Assembly: GCF_932526225.1 (NCBI RefSeq)
Contig: NC_064037.1
Coordinates: 13,095,703 to 13,159,702, forward strand
DNA length: 64,000 nucleotides
Source of the DNA: Nematostella vectensis
Lineage: Eukaryota > Cnidaria > Anthozoa > Actiniaria > Edwardsiidae
Direction: 5' to 3'
Made by a program: the position numbers and the translations under genes. Under the pieces are notes generated by a model that saw nothing but the letters and a program-made list of their open reading frames with translations, was not told the DNA's origin and made no database searches. Shown piece after piece: positions 60,001-64,000 of this stretch (position 1 is the first letter of the stretch; each line of letters begins with the position of its first letter).

Positions 60001-62680
60001 CTCAGCTCCTAGCTGTACTCGCTCTGGTAACATTGCACACTGAAAATTGAGACAATATATAATATTGTTAATCATTAATAACAAGATTATTTTGAATAAT
60101 CATATACGAAAGGCGGCAGAAGCACATTTTTCATGTATATGGTGGGGGGGGGGGGGGGGTTGACTAAAATGGAACTGGGGGAGGTCCCAAGAAAATTCTC
60201 AAAAATGTCTGCCCTGCCTATTTTGCCACCGACATAAACAATAGCAGCAATATTTTTATTCTATAGAGGTAGGGAGGTTACATATTATAGATAGGCCTAG
60301 AAATCTGTATTTAGGTAAATGAGCCTTAGAAACACAAAGAAAGCCACAGCAAGGAGATGTGGGTCTAGAGCAGGTGAGGCAAGCCTTGTGATGATTCAGA
60401 ACAAAACAAAAAGGATCTAGTTACATTTTTTAAAGCTCATCTCTCAATTTTTAGTGTTATTGTCAAAAAGATAGTGAAACTATTTATATGTACTGTAATA
60501 CTCCCTGATGTACCTACAATTCTTTGTGTTATGTGAAGAGCTAGGGGGGTGTTTCTATGCAACATAGGCAGTGTACAAGCAAGACTTTCTTTTATGCAAG
60601 GCAATCTATAGGCAAGTGTTCAACATGCTTCCATAATAGAAAGAGTACAGCACATGCTGCTTTAATACTACCCTTGCACATACCAAGAACGTTGGTTCTT
60701 TGACCATACGAGTGAGACCAGTGACAACCATAATAAACCTGTGGTCGCTGACTTGCACCAATGCTTCACTAATCTGCTCTCTTGACTCATGGTTTGACCC
60801 ACCCTCTAGTGGAAGCTGATTGAAACAAAAGCAATAAATGATTAACCAGACATAACAGGCAGATACTGTATGTTGCATTGCATTGTCACTATCATTGGCT
60901 TCACAGGGGTTGACCCATAGGAAAACCCAAGACAATTGCAGCTTCAATTCTTTATTATATATTATTTATTATATCAACTTATAAGTCATGCAGTTGGCTA
61001 GTTTCCTACATAGCTGCCCTTACTGTAACTCTTTCAACAAGTATCCATAGCTGTCAACTCACCCACATTAGGCGGGTGTTACAAGATTTTGGACCTTGTC
61101 AGAAGCTTTTTTTTAGAATGTTCATACATTCTCTGTATTCACCCGCATTAAGTGGGTGCCACAAGATTTTGGACATCGTCAGAAGCTTATTTTTTCTAGT
61201 ATGTTCATACATTCTCTGTATTCACCCGCATTGGCTCTCTTGGGTTTTTTTACATATTTACTGTATTTCACCAGATTCCACAAGATTTTTGTCCAAGTTG
61301 GGTTGACGGCTATGAGTATCTCGAAGGGAGTTATCCAAACTATGGAGAAGGCCCTTTCGCATATAATCCCCTTGCAGCTGAAATATTGATTTTTTTCAAG
61401 AAGCATAAATGCTTCTTGTAGCCACTCAAATTCTAAAGGGGTGGATAGATCGATAATTTAAATATATTTTTGATTTGTTCACAAAATATGTCATGAAAGA
61501 TTTCAGGACATGGAAACCAACAGCAATAGCATTAAGGCCCAATTTGAGCAGCCTTTTGGGGAGTAATGTGGAAGAAACGGTTGGTGTAGTAGACTAACAG
61601 TTGTCTTGTCAAAAGAAAATCTACTTGACAAACAGAATTTAATAATTTAATTATCTGCTTCCTACTGTATTTTGATCAATTGAGAATGTATGCCAGTTAA
61701 AGGCTGTCTCAATTAGTTGAGTTTATGAGTAACAAAACAGTATGAGTACTTATTTCTTACATTGTTTGGGATTATAACAGAGGTTATAATAAGTAACTAT
61801 AAATTCTACATTATTATCAGACACCGTCATAAATGGTGTCACTAATAAATTACTAAATGCCAAAAGATCAAAGTGTTGTGTAGGCTGTAGTAAAAAACTG
61901 ATCCCTCAATGAAAAGCCTATGATATGGCTATTAATATTTTTATTATCTACAAAAGCATTATTATAAAAACAATGCAATTCCGTGACATTTTCGATTATG
62001 GTATTTCATACATTAGACCCATTTTCAGTTTGCTTGTAAAAATATATTCGAAATTATTTGAATTGATCATGTCTAAAATGTTCTATATATCGAAATGATT
62101 GCTTAAACAGACACTTATAAAATGAATGTCTAATTCGAAATCGTGCCAAACATACGATTTCAGTCAAATTTTGGACTTCTATCACTGTGAAAACAATTCT
62201 CGAGCCATAAACAAAATATATAAACATTAGTTCTTAATCGAATACACAAAAAATACAACAAGCCTGATAGAAACACCATCAAGAGAGGCAAAGCAATCTA
62301 CTAATGAAATAAGAAGCGAATGTCTAAGCCGCAGTAGTATAAATATCTACAGAACGTGGAAGCAAAAAGAGCAATCGCTCGATGACATCTCGTTCTCCTG
62401 TTAGACAACTTCGTCTGGTCATGAGTCATTTATTCGTTCTTCACTATTTTCCTACTCATTTTTACGACAACTGCGCAACGTCTTATAATAGGAACAGGTA
62501 GAAATGTTTAAGCAACGTCCTTAAGTATATGCTTTTGCCGTGAGGTAGATATTCATTGGAATTTGAGAACAATTGTAGGAGATCGAGGCGAACAGCAAAG
62601 CAGGAAGGCGACCTTACCTGTTGCTGAAATCGGCGTAAAATAAGCACTACCCATTCGTCTGGCTTCCTTTCTTTCGGCAT
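8234..62680 (-). CDS. NF1: Neurofibromin (Ras GTPase-activating protein), 73 coding exons
   Basis: Full-length orthologue of human neurofibromin: 7974 coding nt, 2657 aa (human about 2820-2840). Exon coordinates are given in the seven block entries. Every junction is GT-AG, phases agree across all 72 introns, and the exon sum is a multiple of three. The start is Met at 62680 (MPKERKPDEWVVLILRRF, aligning with human MAAHRPVEWVQAVVSRF) and the stop is at 8234-8236. Known role: cytoplasmic and membrane-associated RasGAP that speeds GTP hydrolysis by Ras, plus a lipid-binding Sec14-PH module. Domain order: N-terminal helical repeats (1-1160), GAP-related domain (about 1162-1458), Sec14-PH (about 1459-1733), C-terminal helical repeats and a basic tail (RPRKISGTIRLKRNK). 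Odd points: many introns carry tandem copies of their own splice junctions, and one intron hosts a GPCR gene on the other strand. Confidence 0.97.
9484..9590. mobile_element. Truncated MITE, same family as 47018-47273
   Basis: The right part (cacgtgatctcttagcgcaa followed by gtcccct) and inner 'gttctctg..gtgacg..cgcagt' text match the element at 47018-47273. The left inverted repeat is missing. It ends about 7 bp from the donor of NF1 exon 71. Confidence 0.6.
9732..9935. mobile_element. Fold-back MITE in NF1 intron 70
   Basis: GGGCGCGTTTTTTT at the left is mirrored by AAAAAAACGCGCCC at the right. Sub-terminal pieces (cattctggaatgggaat / attccattccgg and ttctaatcattctcattcc) also pair. No coding capacity. 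Confidence 0.7.
9936..10912. other. NF1 intron 70, remainder
   Basis: Contains a tRNA-derived relic at 10473-10540. No other recognisable gene or array. Confidence 0.5.
10473..10540 (+). repeat. tRNA-derived SINE head (A and B boxes)
   Basis: A-box-like TAGCTCAGTGG at 10480-10490 and a perfect B box GGTTCAAACCC at 10509-10519. The gap between the boxes is too short for a normal anticodon arm, and the acceptor stem does not close. This is a SINE fragment or tRNA pseudogene, not a working tRNA. Confidence 0.6.
11681..11779. repeat. (TGAC)n microsatellite in NF1 intron 68
   Basis: About 24 tetranucleotide units, nearly uninterrupted, ending 37 bp from the donor of exon 68. Confidence 0.95.
12645..13085 (-). 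repeat. Degenerate array derived from the exon 66 acceptor region
   Basis: Four or five diverged units of roughly 80-130 bp upstream of exon 66. Recurrent + strand phrases are 'gggGTA(C/A)aGAgcnagc', 'aaagct(g/t)a..agag', 'cagttagac' and 'gaccTCGA'. They match the exon 66 head plus intron (cagggataaagagccagctc then tgaaagctaaaagaacagt). The array is older than the other junction arrays. Confidence 0.6.
13676..13990 (-). repeat. Two-copy duplication of the exon 64 acceptor region
   Basis: 13728-13850 and 13868-13990 share ataagcactagatctgtgta, 'gttnctgagcgc', 'ggaa(g)aa..aattag.acttga' and 'tggaa.ttnccacag.tgcttg'. The first copy contains the true acceptor and 5' end of exon 64. The second is a decayed copy in the upstream intron. 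Confidence 0.7.
14095..20172 (-). CDS. NF1: NF1 exons 52-63, residues 1734-2171
   Basis: Exons: 20107-20172, 19857-19974, 19087-19172, 17710-17898, 17126-17215, 16837-16956, 16437-16554, 15494-15634, 15356-15424, 14749-14894, 14285-14346, 14095-14209. This part is highly conserved: IKPKDVPGTLLN, LRLAAYNLLCAVTKAFNLKI, GLCIPANNTIFIVGIS, ELKHLCLEYMAPWLPNL, LEQHLMWDDIAILTRYLLM, INVIHSLCTCTYIKFS, LSELSTPKFYLLFG, and AYQFNPALQPRTIVVVGCIS. The region forms the C-terminal helical scaffold of neurofibromin, used in dimerisation in the human protein. Exon 54 starts 40 bp from a SINE-linked hexanucleotide tract. Confidence 0.95.
14440..14700. repeat. Purine-rich (GA/AAG) tract in NF1 intron 61
   Basis: Roughly 260 bp in which the + strand is almost all A and G, giving Lys/Glu-rich or Phe/Ser-rich spurious frames. 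Confidence 0.7.
16161..16402. mobile_element. Palindromic MITE in NF1 intron 58
   Basis: The ends read TGTGTAGTTCCAGAAAAT and, inverted, ATTTTCTGGAACTACACA. Inner 'attccaggg/agaggggagg' repeats and a G tract fill the centre. It ends 34 bp from the exon 58 donor. Confidence 0.75.
17899..18856. other. NF1 intron 54, left part
   Basis: No gene. A small cluster of 'acttccggtt' motifs lies between about 18336 and 18470. Nothing else is recognised. Confidence 0.4.
18858..18925 (+). repeat. tRNA-derived SINE with hexanucleotide tail
   Basis: A-box TAGTCTAGCGG (18866-18876) and B-box GGTTCGATTCC (18909-18919) at tRNA-like spacing, followed directly by (AACAAT)n. The acceptor stem does not pair, so it is a SINE and not a functional tRNA. 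Confidence 0.7.
18935..19046. repeat. (AACAAT)n microsatellite
   Basis: About 18 near-perfect six-base units, probably the expanded SINE tail. It ends 40 bp from the donor of NF1 exon 54. Confidence 0.95.
20576..26087 (-). CDS. NF1: NF1 exons 44-51: Sec14-PH lipid-binding module, residues 1459-1733
   Basis: Exons: 25982-26087, 25767-25822, 25400-25523, 24894-25031, 24236-24346, 22188-22235, 21268-21369, 20576-20713. Sec14 part: NPVFYYIARRF (exon 45; human NPIFYYVARRF), DELLIYHMLLVLEP and ELVVDFTHT (exon 46), VTVYMYN...LRQYTKYNERHLSPLK (exon 47). PH-like part: QITTPERHKVLGYS and LNDVYYASEVK (exon 50; human LNDIYYASEIE), then NECDQIVQAVMHVKTAWQL (exon 51). For exon 49 I used the acceptor that gives VFTAFRLSTRSN (human VFHNALKLAHKD) and keeps phase; a nearby AG would break the frame. 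Exon 48 (KLHEYIKESELRLP...SLEEDLK) is followed downstream by 13 partial copies of itself. Confidence 0.94.
20837..21048. repeat. (AAAT)n microsatellite in NF1 intron 50
   Basis: About 210 bp of AAAT units with a few ATCA and ATGA interruptions near 20953-20992. Confidence 0.95.
22340..22560. repeat. Degenerate (GTT)n tract in NF1 intron 48
   Basis: GTT/GTC/GTA triplets run on the + strand. The long Val- or Leu-rich frames here are repeat artefacts. Confidence 0.85.
22600..24346 (-). repeat. Exon 48 3'-end plus donor array, 14 copies
   Basis: Fourteen tandem units of about 113-129 bp. The right-most (24236-24346) is the genuine exon 48. Each of the other 13 contains the last ~90 nt of the exon (coding KLHEYIKESELRLP...SLEEDLK), a GT donor (GTACAC or GTAGAC) and about 30 bp of intron. 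A higher-order repeat of 499 bp is visible: the variant with 'cttacagcaggc' occurs at about 23253 and again at 23752. The copies lack the real acceptor and the first ~20 nt of the exon. Each has an in-frame stop at the unit joint. Confidence 0.93.
26397..32578 (-). CDS. NF1: NF1 exons 34-43: Ras-GAP-related domain, residues 1115-1459
   Basis: Exons: 32438-32578, 31921-32004, 31289-31458, 29959-30051, 29042-29084, 28162-28243, 27253-27329, 27081-27178, 26692-26838, 26397-26495. The catalytic core is intact. TLFRGNSLASKVM in exon 36 supplies the arginine finger (Arg1201, equivalent to human Arg1276), and FLRFINPAI in exon 39 is the RasGAP FLR-PA signature (residues 1310-1318). LLFSKEKYMEPFNGFL (exon 41) matches human VLFTKEEHMRPFNDFV, so the functional lysine region is kept. 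Exon 38 is just 43 nt (LPVPLRSLCHCLKR, human FPPQLRSVCHCLYQ). The junction between exons 38 and 39 is where vertebrates insert their alternative 21-residue GAP exon. An active Ras-GAP is expected. Confidence 0.95.
27305..27424 (-). repeat. 60-bp two-copy duplication of the exon 40 acceptor
   Basis: Two units starting at 27305 and 27365 share gttattccgaccatgtgtgg, 'ctgcagcaaaaatacatt' and 'gcttacaaag'. Copy 1 contains the first 25 nt of exon 40 and its acceptor. Copy 2 repeats the same exon head and acceptor in the intron. Confidence 0.9.
27709..27993. mobile_element. MITE family A copy 1 in NF1 intron 39
   Basis: The ends are TACACCCTATTCC and TGAAATAGGTGTA. Sub-terminal arms contain aatggcaattgccaaatggc and its inverse 'gccatttgcc'. 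Copy 2 is at 57192-57436. The TA at the tips suggests a mariner-type target, but this is not proven. Confidence 0.75.
28262..28741. repeat. 26-27-bp minisatellite, ~18 copies, NF1 intron 38
   Basis: The unit is approximately 'gagggctacatcctgaacac' plus 'tacatac'. Variant units (attctg, tgcatac, tatgag) recur in the same order, showing a higher-order block duplication. Unlike the other NF1 arrays it does not include exon sequence. It sits at the site where vertebrates carry the alternative GAP exon. Confidence 0.93.
30170..30465. mobile_element. Dispersed repeat family B copy 1 (NF1 intron 36)
   Basis: Shares gactggtcaacattttgtgg, 'tcaaaagccacttaaaggaa', 'cccccgccattttatgctcc' and 'agagtggtt..gatcgacatt' with 47800-48075. 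No coding capacity is apparent. Confidence 0.75.
33009..47377 (-). CDS. NF1: NF1 exons 21-33, residues 691-1114
   Basis: Exons: 47304-47377, 45498-45653, 45038-45120, 44030-44107, 43308-43365, 41636-41749, 36975-37013, 36805-36899, 36066-36138, 35322-35461, 34651-34764, 33994-34169, 33009-33079. Matches: RASLQKKIMALLRQLD (exon 21), NEWTYMTGFLCSLGGVCL (exon 23; human QEWINMTGFLCALGGVCL), QEMKFRNKLVEYMTDWV (exon 30), SLLSGLPLQPEGMET (exon 31) and STVLAMSNLLNANIDTGLM (exon 32; human CTVLAMSNLLNANVDSGLM). Exon 27 is only 39 nt. Exon 24 (serine-rich) is poorly conserved but in phase. Intron 26 (37014-41635) is the largest and contains the nested GPCR. Confidence 0.93.
33077..33290 (-). repeat. 107-bp two-copy duplication spanning the exon 33 acceptor
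   Basis: Units at 33077 and 33184 are nearly identical (gacctgaaaggcatttacca ... attatgtgcataatttagaa). The first provides the real acceptor, with only 3 nt of exon included. The second gives a duplicate acceptor 107 bp upstream on the transcript. Confidence 0.9.
33365..34043 (-). repeat. 64-bp exon 32 3'-end plus donor array, ~11 copies
   Basis: The donor motif cgtaccgatagcgtac (+ strand) recurs at 33541, 33605, 33669, 33733, 33797, 33861, 33925 and 33989: an exact 64-bp period. About three degenerate units lie at 33365-33540. Each unit has ~50 nt of the 3' end of exon 32 (coding NLLNANIDTGLMYAI), the donor GTACGT and ~12 bp of intron. The right-most copy belongs to the true exon. Confidence 0.95.
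34190..34560. repeat. Degenerate ATC/CAT trinucleotide tract, NF1 intron 31
   Basis: Low-complexity 'atcatcatcacca' sequence giving Met/Asp/Val-rich spurious frames. Confidence 0.85.
34567..34612 (-). pseudogene. Decayed copy of the NF1 exon 31 3' end
   Basis: Translates as MTDIIKAKLQLFLE, against METDIVDAKSQLFLK at the end of exon 31 (34651-34764). It lies in the downstream intron, has lost its GT donor and is not used. Confidence 0.75.
35500..36060. other. NF1 intron 29, low complexity
   Basis: ATC-rich low-complexity sequence near 35520-35660 and an isolated 'gaaataggtgtata' end of MITE family A near 36004. No gene. Confidence 0.4.
37631..37637 (+). promoter_or_regulatory. TATA-like box upstream of the nested GPCR
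   Basis: TATAAAA lies 48-54 bp before the GPCR start codon. A 5' UTR of only ~20-25 nt would result. Another TATAAAA occurs at 37381. Confidence 0.4.
37685..38710 (+). CDS. Class A (rhodopsin-like) GPCR, intronless, nested in NF1 intron 26
   Basis: 341 aa, seven hydrophobic helices: TM1 29-55, TM2 66-94, TM3 about 100-131, TM4 145-167, TM5 174-198, TM6 225-251, TM7 263-281. Class A landmarks: Cys100 at the top of TM3 and Cys169 in ECL2 for the usual disulphide, NRY at 127-129 in place of DRY, Trp155 in TM4, Pro241 in TM6 and DPFVY at 276-280 in place of NPxxY. An Asn3-Asn4-Thr5 glycosylation sequon precedes TM1. TM2 has LANLL where LAxxD is usual, so the sodium-site Asp is missing. The third intracellular loop and tail are very basic. 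Single-exon class A receptors with such variants are common in cnidarians. The ligand cannot be inferred. It is transcribed opposite to NF1. The overlapping ATG at 37672 opens a different, shorter frame. Confidence 0.92.
   Translation: MDNNTRLCGSNPFFHQYHQNLVYKNSPSFAVAVTVLSVILSLLITFANFVVLMSIGRNSFRKRQAHILMFSHTLANLLTGILFLPLAVGYIVSSSLNGSCSYLVLTITVNWLLRVVSYLTVIASCINRYLSLFWEHQHTKYVNKKLTIIIAASIWLFSSIMSPLSAFHCVPKSGWAIALTGGVGLVVLVATNYKIMKLATKHSTNVQEKESTERRKTREKSRKQRVTVTYVIWVALLSYLPIAVTISVIAIRGLTENNTKTFQILDIVFTAGALIDPFVYRWRNRDIRKSVTYTLRNFVEPIWSRPTTSRHFDRKVRKLVKDSNGKLRKSDNISLFPNALR
38711..39265. repeat. Purine-rich region downstream of the GPCR
   Basis: About 550 bp in which the + strand is dominated by A and G (gaaagagaaa-like). 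It starts right at the GPCR stop and probably includes its 3' UTR. Confidence 0.7.
38906..38911 (+). terminator. Candidate poly(A) signal of the GPCR gene
   Basis: AATAAA, 196 bp after the stop codon, the first one on this strand. Confidence 0.5.
39266..40595. other. NF1 intron 26, centre
   Basis: AT-rich, no supported gene. Short direct repeats near 39395-39435 and 40320-40400 (aggaagggatttgat) are minor. Confidence 0.4.
40596..41145. mobile_element. 550-bp hAT-like MITE with 6-bp target duplication
   Basis: The ends are CAGGGCTTCTGGAATTACGC and its exact inverse. The direct flanks are gaagtg (40590-40595 and 41146-41151). 'attacgcg' motifs are repeated throughout both arms. No transposase. 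Confidence 0.85.
41345..41610. mobile_element. Dispersed repeat family B, diverged inverted copy
   Basis: In inverse orientation it keeps 'gtcgatcaaccactc', 'atatcttggttactcccttg' and 'gccgatggaaat', matching families at 30170 and 47600-48075. A further fragment (agccgatggaaattgatgca) is near 19696. Confidence 0.55.
42481..43300 (-). mobile_element. 5'-truncated LINE with 14-bp target-site duplication
   Basis: Element body 42495-43286 between direct repeats caaaccagcacctc at 42481-42494 and 43287-43300. On the - strand it ends in poly(A) (T run at 42495-42518, then a G run). The translated 5' part (43045-43302) reads ILNNILYLNAQLYKFKLVD followed by SPRCSLCMDHIETMVHLFAE, a C..C...H zinc-binding reverse-transcriptase C-terminal motif of L1/Tx1-like LINEs. 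The insertion is 8 bp from the exon 25 donor of NF1. Confidence 0.9.
43747..43908. mobile_element. hAT-like MITE, second CAGGGGCGGATCTAGG copy
   Basis: Left end CAAGGGCGGATCCAGG; right end inverts to CAGGGGCGGATCTAGG. Same family as 2662-2799. No clear target duplication. Confidence 0.7.
44160..45037. other. NF1 intron 23
   Basis: No gene or array recognised. A short duplication of 'cagtttcaaccag' lies near 44287-44332. Confidence 0.4.
46598..46805. mobile_element. Near-perfect fold-back element in NF1 intron 21
   Basis: Arms of ~90 bp (attgtcttatatcctag ... gtttgagcagttgagggg and the inverse) surround a ~15-bp centre near 46692-46706. Pairing is nearly complete close to the centre, with a few mismatches outward. 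A transcript would form a long hairpin. Confidence 0.85.
47018..47273. mobile_element. MITE with ~40-bp terminal inverted repeats
   Basis: The ends are GGACTTGCGCTAAGAGATCA (continuing cgtgac..tttgggtggcaaa) and its inverse. A truncated relative is at 9484-9590. It lies 30 bp from the exon 21 donor. Confidence 0.8.
47600..48078. mobile_element. Dispersed repeat family B, fold-back copy (NF1 intron 20)
   Basis: The right arm 47800-48075 is ~85% like 30170-30465 by eye. The left part 47620-47720 (agccgatgaaaatggatgct) is an inverted copy of the segment near 47905-47935, so this copy is a palindrome. Confidence 0.7.
48095..51902 (-). CDS. NF1: NF1 exons 13-20, residues 417-690
   Basis: Exons: 51831-51902, 51697-51756, 51232-51357, 50740-50856, 50329-50408, 49525-49645, 49243-49302, 48095-48281. 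Matches: LSWWPKADVLHPKAQQIRS (human LDWWPKIDAVYCHSVELRN), LLMWLVKLFHADP (exon 15), DTIEMWNPVAPIATFWEI (exon 17; human DSIDLWNPDAPVETFWEI), LKYLKELIICKNEFL (exon 18), PICSLAQTKLE (exon 19) and ATLVALSCFGHLCEE (exon 20). Exon 14 is short and weakly conserved. The exon 15 donor (GTGGGT) is fixed by phase. Exons 13 and 20 both have their acceptor regions multiplied in the upstream intron. Confidence 0.92.
48255..49190 (-). repeat. ~55-bp exon 20 acceptor array, ~17 copies
   Basis: Each unit on the NF1 strand reads '...ATTTTACCACAG|GCCGTCTTCC...ACCTACTTATGTAGG': an acceptor followed by ~25 nt of the exon 20 head. The true exon begins at 48281 with a slightly different acceptor (CCCCCTAG). Unit spacing is 54-55 bp (for example 48998, 49053, 49107, 49162), with more diverged copies near the exon. 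Confidence 0.92.
51879..53190 (-). repeat. 64-bp exon 13 acceptor array, 14 copies
   Basis: The acceptor motif gtctatag (+ strand) occurs at 51901, 51965, 52029, 52093, 52157, 52221 and 52285, then after a MITE at 52770, 52834, 52898, 52962, 53026, 53090 and 53154: exactly 64 bp apart. Each unit has the acceptor CTATAG plus the first 24 nt of exon 13 (coding TPLSWWPK). The left-most copy is the true exon. Confidence 0.96.
52335..52760. mobile_element. 416-bp MITE inserted in the exon 13 array, 5-bp target duplication
   Basis: Element 52340-52755, ends CAGGGGCGTACGCAG and, inverted, CAGGGGCGTAAGCAG. The target accat is duplicated at 52335-52339 and 52756-52760. Removing the element and one target copy (421 bp) restores the 64-bp register exactly. 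The tips are hAT-like. Confidence 0.93.
53292..53470. mobile_element. Small insertion with 13-bp target duplication and hammerhead-like core
   Basis: Body 53305-53457 between direct repeats cccaatcgcacga at 53292-53304 and 53458-53470. A ~37-bp inverted pair (atacaccaaaaactggaatt ...) encloses CCTGAAGAAGTCTTATTAAA then GACGAAAA, which resembles the core text of Penelope-type elements. Confidence 0.65.
53768..53987. mobile_element. MITE family C copy 1 (NF1 intron 12)
   Basis: The ends are GTCACCAGTTT and CTGGTGAC. The interior (cctcaaccgttaa, tctaaattatcagtcacatc, catcggagatt) matches 59363-59589. Confidence 0.8.
54146..62680 (-). CDS. NF1: NF1 exons 1-12: N-terminal helical region, residues 1-416
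   Basis: Exons 5'->3' on the - strand: 62618-62680, 60684-60815, 59956-60039, 59223-59291, 57570-57688, 56840-56943, 56488-56555, 55933-56008, 55744-55847, 55354-55413, 54988-55152, 54146-54349. Diagnostic conserved blocks: DRKLIMV-like DHRFIMVVTGLTRMVKE (exon 2), GDLELIQHLNVNVSSLQ (exon 6, human DIELLQYINVDCAKLK), KRKGSVWPLQIMLLILCP (exon 9, human KRKAAVWPLQIILLILCP), LTESAAVVSVKLCKAA (exon 11) and SSFRINYRNSQHFDPCL (exon 12). Exons 1-4 and 10-12 are whole-codon; exons 5, 6 and 8 split codons. Exon 5 is the least similar to human and rests on its splice sites plus HHFSALFNRIAIR. Confidence 0.93.
56009..56487. other. NF1 intron 7
   Basis: AT-rich, nothing recognised. Confidence 0.4.
57192..57436. 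mobile_element. MITE family A copy 2 (NF1 intron 5)
   Basis: The ends are TACACCTATTTCAATAAAGG and GGGAAATAGGTGTGTGTA. Inner arms have 'gcaaatggcgattggcaaat' and 'atttgccattcgcc'. Same family as 27709-27993. Confidence 0.75.
57720..59050. other. NF1 intron 4, no gene
   Basis: C-rich tracts near 58077-58090 and 58147-58170. A short run of 'gatgtcatcggatgacgtcatc' lies near 58640. No coding potential recognised. Confidence 0.4.
59363..59589. mobile_element. MITE family C copy 2 (NF1 intron 3)
   Basis: GTCACCAGTTCACTTC at the left end and its inverse GGAAGTAAACTGGTGAC at the right. The body aligns with 53768-53987. Confidence 0.8.
61046..61314. mobile_element. MITE with internal tandem duplication (NF1 intron 1)
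   Basis: The ends are CATAGCTGTCAACTCACCC and the inverse GGGTTGACGGCTATG. Inside, a ~84-bp block (gggtgttacaagattttgga ... ttctctgtattcacccgc) is repeated twice with a partial third copy. Confidence 0.75.
61400..62617. other. NF1 intron 1, remainder
   Basis: AT-rich with no recognisable gene, array or element. Confidence 0.4.
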
Positions 62681-63674
62681 CTTGCACCGTGCATCACTGA
62701 CAAAAGCGCGTAGGATCTATATTACGTTATATGGTTCATCCAGGCCCCTTCATCGTAGTGTTTTGGCCGAAATAAATGTAGCTCTTTCCATACTCACCCG
62801 GTTAATCGTGTTAGAACTCAAAATCGGAAGTGGAAGAAGTTAGGAATTGAATAATAATTAGAAGAGCTCACCATATATGGAGGCGGGTCGGTCACACCCC
62901 CTCCCTCCCTGGAGCTTTTTATTTGTGATGGCTGGGGAGGTTGGGGGGGGGGGGGGGAGGTATTACAAAAAAGACATTTCACTTGAAATGACTAGAAAAA
63001 CATACACACAAGCTGCAGAATTACTAGGTGGTCTGCATTTAAGTGTGGGGGGAATCAGGTAAATAAATGAACAGAAGGTTTATGCCTGTGTGAAACAAAC
63101 AAAGAGAGCAGTCCAACACAACACAGCACAGTCCAACACAACACAGCACAGTCTAACACTAGTACAGCCCGAGGGGTCCCTTCCAATTTACTCTGGGTAC
63201 CAGAGGCCATAGCTTTGCAGAACAGCAACAATATGATCAAAGTGAAGCTTCAATCATTGTTGCTGTGATGCTTGGAGCCCTGGTAACTTAGGTTAATTCC
63301 AATTCAATCTACTGGCTTAAAACCCTGTTTACAGGCCTTTAGTGAGGAATGGGGTCTGTATGATTGCCTTTAGAAAGGGGGAATCCATGGGAAGGGGGGA
63401 TGGGGATTGGGTTTTTCAACCCATTTTTTTATGAATTTTATGTATCATCCATTTCTTCTCATAATCTTCTTTTTTGTCCACCCTTTTAGAGACTGTATCC
63501 ACCAGTACATTAAGTTTAAATTATTACCAAATAGAGCATTGGCAAGGCTAAATATAGCCTAGGTGCAGGGAGGTTGAGTTTGGTATTTTTTTTAGAGAAT
63601 TGAAGAATGACTTTAACAGTTTAAAAATGATAAATAAACAGAATAATGATGTTTACGGTACTCAACATCTACAT
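62681..63674. other. NF1 5' flank, probable 5' UTR and promoter
   Basis: The ~150 bp upstream of the NF1 ATG should hold its 5' UTR and core promoter. I see no convincing TATA box on the - strand. A G tract lies near 62944-62956, and 'cagtccaacacaacacagca' is repeated near 63109-63160. Confidence 0.4.
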
Positions 63675-64000
63675 AACTTACAGTACTACAAGGGGGAGAT
63701 GGAGGAAGAAGAAGAGCTACATTTGAATGTAAAACTACAGTTTCAAAAGAGCCAGGACTTCGGCTCCCTCTCTTCAGGTGTGACTTTATTTTCACATGCT
63801 TAGCCTTATATACAGGGTAAAATTGTGAATTTCCAATTAAGAATTTAACTTACAGTACTACAAGGAGGAGATGGAGGAAGAACAAGAGCTACATTTGAAT
63901 GTAAAACTACAGTTTCAAAAGAGCCAGGACTTCGGCTCCCTTTCTTCGGGTGGGACTTTATTTCCACATGCTTAGCCTTATATACAGGGTAAAATTGTGA
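63675..64000 (+). repeat. 172-bp tandem duplication at the window edge, possibly containing a duplicated exon
   Basis: Units start at 63675 and 63847. Both hold an open stretch after ACTTACAG (YYKGEMEEEEELHLNVK-like, then LQFQKSQDFGSLSS) that ends at a possible GT donor. The second copy is cut by the window edge. The pattern fits either a plain duplication or a tandem exon of a neighbouring + strand gene. Confidence 0.6.

Overview
The window is metazoan nuclear DNA, AT-rich and intron-dense, full of non-autonomous DNA transposons and minisatellites. An ShK-type cysteine-rich secreted peptide gene, a cnidarian-style intronless class A GPCR and a neurofibromin with many vertebrate-like intron positions point to an anthozoan, most likely a sea anemone such as Nematostella. 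The species is an inference.

Layout. 1-5437: intergenic, with a dead non-LTR retrotransposon fragment, an (ATT)n tract and several terminal-inverted-repeat (TIR) elements. 5438-7073, + strand: a four-exon gene for a 79-residue ShK-type peptide with TATA box and poly(A) signal. 7074-8233: short intergenic gap in which the peptide gene and the next gene converge tail to tail. 8234-62680, - strand: one very large gene, the neurofibromin (NF1) orthologue. I could place 73 coding exons (7974 nt including stop, 2657 aa), all with GT-AG introns and consistent phases, from the start Met to the stop. It carries the Ras-GAP domain (arginine finger Arg1201, FLR motif 1310-1312), the Sec14-PH module and the long C-terminal helical region. 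37685-38710, + strand: an intronless class A GPCR nested on the opposite strand in NF1 intron 26. 62681-64000: upstream flank of NF1, with a 172-bp tandem duplication running off the window edge.

The most unusual feature is in the NF1 introns. Most of their tandem repeats are not random intronic minisatellites: they are multiplied copies of exon-intron junctions. Exon 48 (last ~90 nt plus donor, 14 copies), exon 32 (last ~50 nt plus donor, exact 64-bp period, ~11 copies), exon 20 (acceptor plus ~25 nt of exon, ~17 copies), exon 13 (acceptor plus 24 nt of exon, exact 64-bp period, 14 copies), exon 66 (degenerate, ~5 copies) and shorter two-copy cases at exons 31, 33, 40 and 64 all follow this pattern. 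The intact exon always sits at the exon-proximal end, followed or preceded by decoy splice sites. One array has been split by a MITE with a perfect 5-bp target duplication and resumes in register.

Functionally, neurofibromin turns off Ras by stimulating GTP hydrolysis and binds lipid through Sec14-PH. The nested GPCR and the ShK-type peptide are independent neighbours with no visible pathway link to it.
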